In this document: piece by piece, positions 60,304-64,000 of the stretch | How the letters are laid out: each line of letters begins with the position of its first letter | Position numbering within the stretch: position 1 is the stretch's first letter | DNA from: Actinomycetospora lutea | GTDB lineage: Bacteria; Actinomycetota; Actinomycetes; Mycobacteriales; Pseudonocardiaceae | Length of the DNA stretch: 64,000 nucleotides | Assembly (NCBI RefSeq): GCF_028737205.1 | Contig: NZ_JAQZAL010000011.1 | Coordinates: 62,001-126,000, forward strand | Direction: 5' to 3' | The notes under the pieces: model-generated | What the model was told of the DNA's origin: nothing | The model's input: only the letters and a program-made list of their open reading frames with translations | Databases searched by the model: none | Translations under genes and position numbers: made by a program

Positions 60304-60415
60304 GTGACGGCCGCCCCTCCGGACCCCCGCGCAGGGTGCCTGAGGCCGTGTCGACGGCACGGCGTGCCCCCGAGCGTGGTCTCGCCCCGCACCACCCCCC
60401 GGGGGGAGAGACGCC

Positions 60416-61900
60416 GTGGACCAGGGCGACGCCCGCAGCGACCAGGTCGCCGGACGGTACCGGCTCGGACGCCTCCTGACCGCCGATCGACGGCGACGGG
60501 TGCACGAGGGGTGGGACACGCGGCTGCTGCGCACCGTCGCGGTCGTCCTGGTCGCGCCGGCGGCCGGGACCGACCCCGATCCGACCCTGCCACCCTCGCC
60601 GGTGACGCCCGTCCACCTGCACCGCCCCGGGCTCGTGGAGCTCTACGACGGCGGGGTGCACGGCGACGAGGTCTTCCTGATCTGCCAGCGCATCCCCGGT
60701 CCCACCCTCGCGACCGTGCTGGCCCGACCGTGGACCGTGGTCCAGCTCGCCGACCTCGTCCACCGGCTCGCGCGGACCCTCGAGCCGGTGCACCGGTCCG
60801 GGGCGGCCCACGGCGCCCTGACCCCTGACCGGATCCTGCTCGGGGGCGCCCGTCCCATGATCGCCGAGTGCGGTGTCGCCGCCCTCGTCGAGCGGTGGTC
60901 GGGCCTGCCCGACGACACGCACTACCGGGCACCGGAGCAGTCGGCCGGTGAGACCGGTCCGCCGGCGGACGTCTTCGCGCTCGGGCGCATCCTCCTCGAG
61001 GCGCGGCGGCGCGCGATCGCCCCGGGCGCGCGCGACCTGCGTGTCCTCGCCGCCCGCATGACCGCCACCGACCCCGCGGCCCGCCCGGACGTCCGGGAGG
61101 TCGCCACGGTCCTCGCCGCGTGCCGCGACCGCGCGGCCGGCGATCCCGCCGTCCGGGCCCGCCGGACCGGGCACCCGACCCGCGTCCTGGCCGCCACGGC
61201 GACCGCCGCGGGCCTGGTCCTGGGCGGGTCGGCGGCGCTGGGAGCCGTCGCCCCCGTCCTCGGCGGGGGCTCGGCCCTCGTCGCCCCGCCCGAGCCGGCG
61301 CTGCGCGATCCGGGACCGATGCTGACGCACGGCCGGCTCCCCACGGCGGCCGCGCCCGTGATTCCCGCGGCCGATGACGCGTCCCCGGTCGGCGGGCCCA
61401 CGCGCACCGGGACGGCGCGTACCGGGGAGAGGACCGCCCGGACCGGCAACGGGCGACCGACCTCGGCGGAGCCGGCGTCCGCGGTACCGGCGCGGATCGA
61501 GCTCACGCCGGGCCCGACCACCGCGCGACCCACCACCGCGCGACCCACCACCGCGCGGCCCACCACGGCGCGGCCCACCACGGCGCGACCCACCACGGCG
61601 CGACCCACCACGGACCGACCCACCACGGCTCGGACGACCACCGCCCGACCGCGCACCGCGCCGACCACCGCGCCGACCACCGCGCCGCGCGCGGCACGGG
61701 CGGAACGTCCGGTCCGCCCTCCCGCGGCTCCTCGCGGGACGGGAACCGGTGCGACGACCACGACGTCCCGGGCTCCTCGGCCGGACTCCGCCCCGAGCAC
61801 CGACCGGACCACGGGCCGGCCCGGCAGCCCGACCACCGGCCCGACCACCAGCCGGACCAGCGCCCCACCCCCCGGAGGGGCCACCACCGACGCGCGGTGA
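60416..61900 (+). CDS. Ser/Thr pseudokinase with TM segment and PTTAR-repeat tail
   Basis: The 494-residue protein resembles a PknB-type receptor kinase but lacks catalytic residues. The Gly-rich loop is missing, the VAIK Lys is replaced (TVAVVLVAP), the HRD loop reads AHGALTPDRILL, and DFG reads AECG. The structural APE motif (YRAPEQ) and the PADVFALGRIL helix remain. A membrane segment lies near 265-290, then an extracytoplasmic Thr/Pro-rich tail with nine 5-residue PTTAR-type repeats. It probably has a scaffold or ligand-sensing role rather than phosphorylation. GTG start. Confidence 0.8.
   Translation: MDQGDARSDQVAGRYRLGRLLTADRRRRVHEGWDTRLLRTVAVVLVAPAAGTDPDPTLPPSPVTPVHLHRPGLVELYDGGVHGDEVFLICQRIPGPTLATVLARPWTVVQLADLVHRLARTLEPVHRSGAAHGALTPDRILLGGARPMIAECGVAALVERWSGLPDDTHYRAPEQSAGETGPPADVFALGRILLEARRRAIAPGARDLRVLAARMTATDPAARPDVREVATVLAACRDRAAGDPAVRARRTGHPTRVLAATATAAGLVLGGSAALGAVAPVLGGGSALVAPPEPALRDPGPMLTHGRLPTAAAPVIPAADDASPVGGPTRTGTARTGERTARTGNGRPTSAEPASAVPARIELTPGPTTARPTTARPTTARPTTARPTTARPTTARPTTDRPTTARTTTARPRTAPTTAPTTAPRAARAERPVRPPAAPRGTGTGATTTTSRAPRPDSAPSTDRTTGRPGSPTTGPTTSRTSAPPPGGATTDAR
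61514..61648 (+). repeat. Nine 15-bp repeats encoding PTTAR
   Basis: The 15-bp unit (CCC ACC ACC/ACG GCG CGA) is repeated nine times with small changes (one PTTDR, one TTTAR) in the pseudokinase tail. Copy number may vary between strains. Confidence 0.9.
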
Positions 61901-61912
61901 GCCGTCGGCCGC

Positions 61913-62692
61913 TCAGGGGCGCGGCTCGGGAGCAGGGGGCGCCGGGCCCGTCTCCACGTCGACGAGCACGGTGCGTCCGCGCTCGTCGAGGTGCACGACC
62001 CGCGCCCGTCCGACGGCCGGATCGTGGAAGAACAGGAACGGCAGGGCGCCGAGCCGCAGGTGCTCCACCGCCCCCTCGGGCCCGGTCGTCCGCGCGGCAC
62101 GGGCGCTGACGGTCGTGCCGGCCGCCCCGGGGGGTTCCGGCGCGGACCCGTCGTCGACCGCGACCCGCCGGCCGGTGGGCCCGCCGCGGTAGACGACCGC
62201 GCGGCGCCCGGAGGACCGTTCCACGAAGAGGTGGAAGGCCTCCTCCCGGTCCTCCATGATCGCGACGGCCTCCGGCACCGAGGTGGGCACCGCCAGCACG
62301 ACGTCGTGCCGGTCGATCGTGCCGTCCACGGCGGCGGGGTCCGGCGCGCCGGCGCGCCGGGGGTGCGCCCGGGCGTGGGCGTCGCCCACCTGGCGGCGCA
62401 GCCGGTCGACGAGCAGGTCCACGGCCTCGCGGGGTGTCGCGGCCACGACGTGGGCGTGCAGGCGGCGACCGGCGAGGTCGACGTGGGCGATCGCCACCAC
62501 CGGCCTCTCGCGGGCCGGGTCGTCGTGGCGCACGATGCGGACGCGGGCCGGTCCGACGGGGTGCACGCCGTGATCGAGGGCGTGCACCACCTTCTCCCGG
62601 GCGTACTCGGCGAGGCCGGTGCCGATCATGCCGCGGAGCTCGACGACGGGCGGGGGGACGCGGGTGGCCGGCGGGCGGTGCGGCGAGGTCAT
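61913..62692 (-). CDS. Ribosome hibernation factor-like protein (HPF/S30AE family)
   Basis: The 259-residue protein has an N-terminal S30AE-like domain (GLAEYAREKVVHALDHGVHP, VARVRIVRH-type VGPARVRIVRHDDPARERPV, LHAHVVAATPREAVDLLVDR LRRQV) and two C-terminal hibernation-type domains (VPEAVAIMEDREEAFHLFVE RSSGR; RLGALPFLFFHDPAVGRARV). It should bind the 30S subunit and silence translation in dormancy, like Rv0079/HPF of mycobacteria. The ATG overlaps the stop of the DUF1876 gene. Confidence 0.85.
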   Translation of the reverse strand: MTSPHRPPATRVPPPVVELRGMIGTGLAEYAREKVVHALDHGVHPVGPARVRIVRHDDPARERPVVAIAHVDLAGRRLHAHVVAATPREAVDLLVDRLRRQVGDAHARAHPRRAGAPDPAAVDGTIDRHDVVLAVPTSVPEAVAIMEDREEAFHLFVERSSGRRAVVYRGGPTGRRVAVDDGSAPEPPGAAGTTVSARAARTTGPEGAVEHLRLGALPFLFFHDPAVGRARVVHLDERGRTVLVDVETGPAPPAPEPRP

Positions 62693-63051
62693 GACGTCGA
62701 CGCCGTGCCGCGCCCCGTGACCGGGGCCGGGTCCCCCGGCGGCCTCCCGCCGGCCGGGACCCCGCCGAGGGCGGGTCGTCCGTAGGCGTTCGCGAAGGCG
62801 TCGTCGACGGCGTGGTCACCGAGACGGTGACCGAGCTCGACGAGCGCCCGCGCCGCGGCCATCTGCCGGCCGATGACCACCACGGAGGGGTGGTCGGGCC
62901 AGCGCACGGCCCGCCCCTCGGCGGCGAGCACCTCCCCCGGCCCGAGGACGTCGTCGGGCCTGCTGTCGAGGACGGCGCGCGCCCAGGTCGCGCCGTCGTC
63001 CCCCGCCTCGTCCTCGAAGGTCACGGTGACCGTCCAGCTCCTCGTCGTCAT
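62689..63051 (-). CDS. DUF1876-domain protein (Rv1738/Rv2632c-like)
   Basis: The 120-residue protein has a DUF1876 core (SWTVTVTFEDEAGDDGATWA, VVVIGRQMAAARALVELGHR LGDHA) and a Gly/Pro tail. The mycobacterial relative Rv1738 is strongly DosR-induced and has structural likeness to ribosome hibernation factors. It is the first gene of a unit with the HPF-like gene (ATGA overlap). A strong DosR-like box lies 58 bases upstream. Confidence 0.88.
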   Translation of the reverse strand: MTTRSWTVTVTFEDEAGDDGATWARAVLDSRPDDVLGPGEVLAAEGRAVRWPDHPSVVVIGRQMAAARALVELGHRLGDHAVDDAFANAYGRPALGGVPAGGRPPGDPAPVTGRGTASTS

Positions 63052-63108
63052 GCCCCGACCGTGACTCCCTCGCGGCCGGGGCGGAGGGGGCTCCCGACCC
63101 CCGTGGCG

Positions 63109-63122
63109 GGGCCGGAGGTCCC
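63109..63122. promoter_or_regulatory. DosR-like box, strong copy
   Basis: GGGCCGGAGGTCCC lies 58 bases before the DUF1876 ATG. The same sequence occurs at 21281. Confidence 0.6.
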
Positions 63123-63136
63123 CGCGACGCGATCGG

Positions 63137-64000
63137 TCACCGCGACCCGGACGGCGGGCCGAGCGCCGCGTCCAGCAGCACCCGCCGCTCGGCCCGGCCG
63201 ATGGCCGCGCGCACGGCGTCGACCGCGTGCGGGTCCACCGACACGGCGTCGATCCCCGCGCGGACCAGCAGCTCGGCGTACTGCGGGCGCCGGGTCGGCG
63301 CCTGGCCGCACAGCGACGAGGGCACGCCGTGGCGTCGCGCGGTCGCGATGATCCGCTCGATGGCGTCGACGACCGCGGCGTCGCCCTCGTCGTACACCTC
63401 GGCGCAGCGCTCGCTGTCGCGGTCGACCCCGAGCATCAGCTGGGTGAGGTCGTTGCTGCCGATCGAGACCCCGTCGATGCCGCAGCCGATGTACTCCGGC
63501 AGCCGGTGGACCACCGAGGGCACCTCGGCCGTCAGCCATCGCTGCAGCCCCCGCTGCCCGCCCAGCGGGCTCGCGTCCACCAGCTCGAGGCAGGCCTCGA
63601 GCTCCCAGCGGGTCCGGACGAACGGCAGCATCAGGTGCAGGTTCGGCGACCGCTCCCGGACCCGGGCCAGCGCACGCAGCTCGAGACCGAACACCTGGGG
63701 CTCGCGCAGGTACCGGTAGGCGCCACGGAAGCCGATCATCGGGTTGCTCTCGACCGGCTCGTGGAGCTCCCCCCCGGTCAGCCCCCGGAACTCGTTGCTG
63801 CGCAGATCGGTGGTCCGGTAGATCACCGGGCGGGGGGCGAAGGCCTTCGCGATGGTGGTCACCGCCGCGGCGACGCGGTCGACGAACCGCACCTGCTCCC
63901 CGCGGGCCACGACCTCGCGCGGGTGCACGCCGCCCAGCGCGGCGGTGAGCAGGAACTCCGCGCGCAGGAGACCCACGCCGTCGATGCCCGGTCGCGCCGC
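63137..64000 (-). CDS. ppsA: Phosphoenolpyruvate synthase, C-terminal part (runs off the right edge)
   Basis: The 287 codons visible are the PEP-utilising C-terminal domain: GVGLLRAEFLLTAALGGVHP, RPVIYRTTDLRSNEFRGLTG, NPMIGFRGAYRYLREPQVFG, LMLPFVRTRWELE, and the active-site region IGSNDLTQLMLGVDRD with the catalytic Cys in SLCGQAPTRRP. PEP synthase converts pyruvate and ATP to PEP, AMP and phosphate. The N-terminal part is outside the window. Confidence 0.9.
   Translation of the reverse strand, partial: AARPGIDGVGLLRAEFLLTAALGGVHPREVVARGEQVRFVDRVAAAVTTIAKAFAPRPVIYRTTDLRSNEFRGLTGGELHEPVESNPMIGFRGAYRYLREPQVFGLELRALARVRERSPNLHLMLPFVRTRWELEACLELVDASPLGGQRGLQRWLTAEVPSVVHRLPEYIGCGIDGVSIGSNDLTQLMLGVDRDSERCAEVYDEGDAAVVDAIERIIATARRHGVPSSLCGQAPTRRPQYAELLVRAGIDAVSVDPHAVDAVRAAIGRAERRVLLDAALGPPSGSR

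Noticed and set aside
45899-61648. Short tandem repeats (DEPT, DTD, PTTAR, SPAPAP) as a CRISPR array
   Set aside because: They are in-frame coding repeats of 12-18 bp without spacers; no cas gene is present.

Overview
This window is chromosomal DNA from a very GC-rich actinobacterium. Third codon positions are almost all G or C, GTG starts are common, and many neighbouring genes share 4-base ATGA or GTGA start/stop overlaps. The gene families (narGHJI with NarK, Hsp20, many universal stress proteins, Acg-type nitroreductases, Bpa/PafE, DUF1876, DUF3040) fit Pseudonocardiales such as Pseudonocardia, related to mycobacteria. That placement is inference. No rRNA, tRNA, CRISPR array, insertion sequence or phage gene was seen, and no stretch over 300 bases lacks a gene or gene remnant.

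Left part (1-12900). An ArsR regulator and an AmiC-like amide sensor with an extra SRPBCC domain sit in front of broken pieces of a nitrile hydratase beta subunit and an amidase. They look like the survivors of a lost nitrile/amide operon. A frameshifted, internally deleted type II NADH dehydrogenase follows. Next come dodecin with a perfect Crp-type site, a ketoacyl-synthase III-like enzyme with an extra N-terminal region beside a thiamine-diphosphate decarboxylase, an ABC exporter, a YchJ-like protein, a small tyrosine-phosphatase-like protein, a LigB-type dioxygenase and small actinobacterial proteins.

Main part (12900-64000). This resembles the mycobacterial DosR dormancy regulon collected into one island: nine universal stress protein genes (one fused to CBS domains) plus a USP remnant, further CBS proteins, flavodoxin, two Acg-type nitroreductases plus a degenerate third, an Rv1733c-like membrane protein, NarK, the complete narGHJI operon, PNPOx-fold flavoproteins, a CtpF-like cation ATPase, PfkB-type kinase, an M50 protease with degenerate CBS-like tail, Bpa/PafE, Hsp20, a hibernation-factor/DUF1876 pair and PEP synthase. 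Many of these genes have a 14-bp near-palindrome upstream, GGGACC-NN-CGGCCC or its complement GGGCCG-NN-GGTCCC, which resembles the core of the DosR/DevR box. No DosR/DosS-type two-component pair lies in the window, so control would be in trans.

Functional picture (inference). Under oxygen limitation the cell would switch to nitrate respiration (NarK, NarGHJI), protect proteins and ribosomes (Hsp20, HPF, DUF1876, Bpa), use ATP/AMP-sensing USP and CBS proteins as regulators, and reroute C2/C3 metabolism through PEP synthase and a compact five-gene operon (acyl-CoA synthetase, 2-oxoacid dehydrogenase E1alpha/E1beta/E2, and a dedicated acyl carrier protein). The least expected items are that dehydrogenase-ACP operon, a pseudokinase with a PTTAR-repeat tail, a 65-residue protein made of three 17-residue repeats, and the decayed nitrile-hydratase locus.
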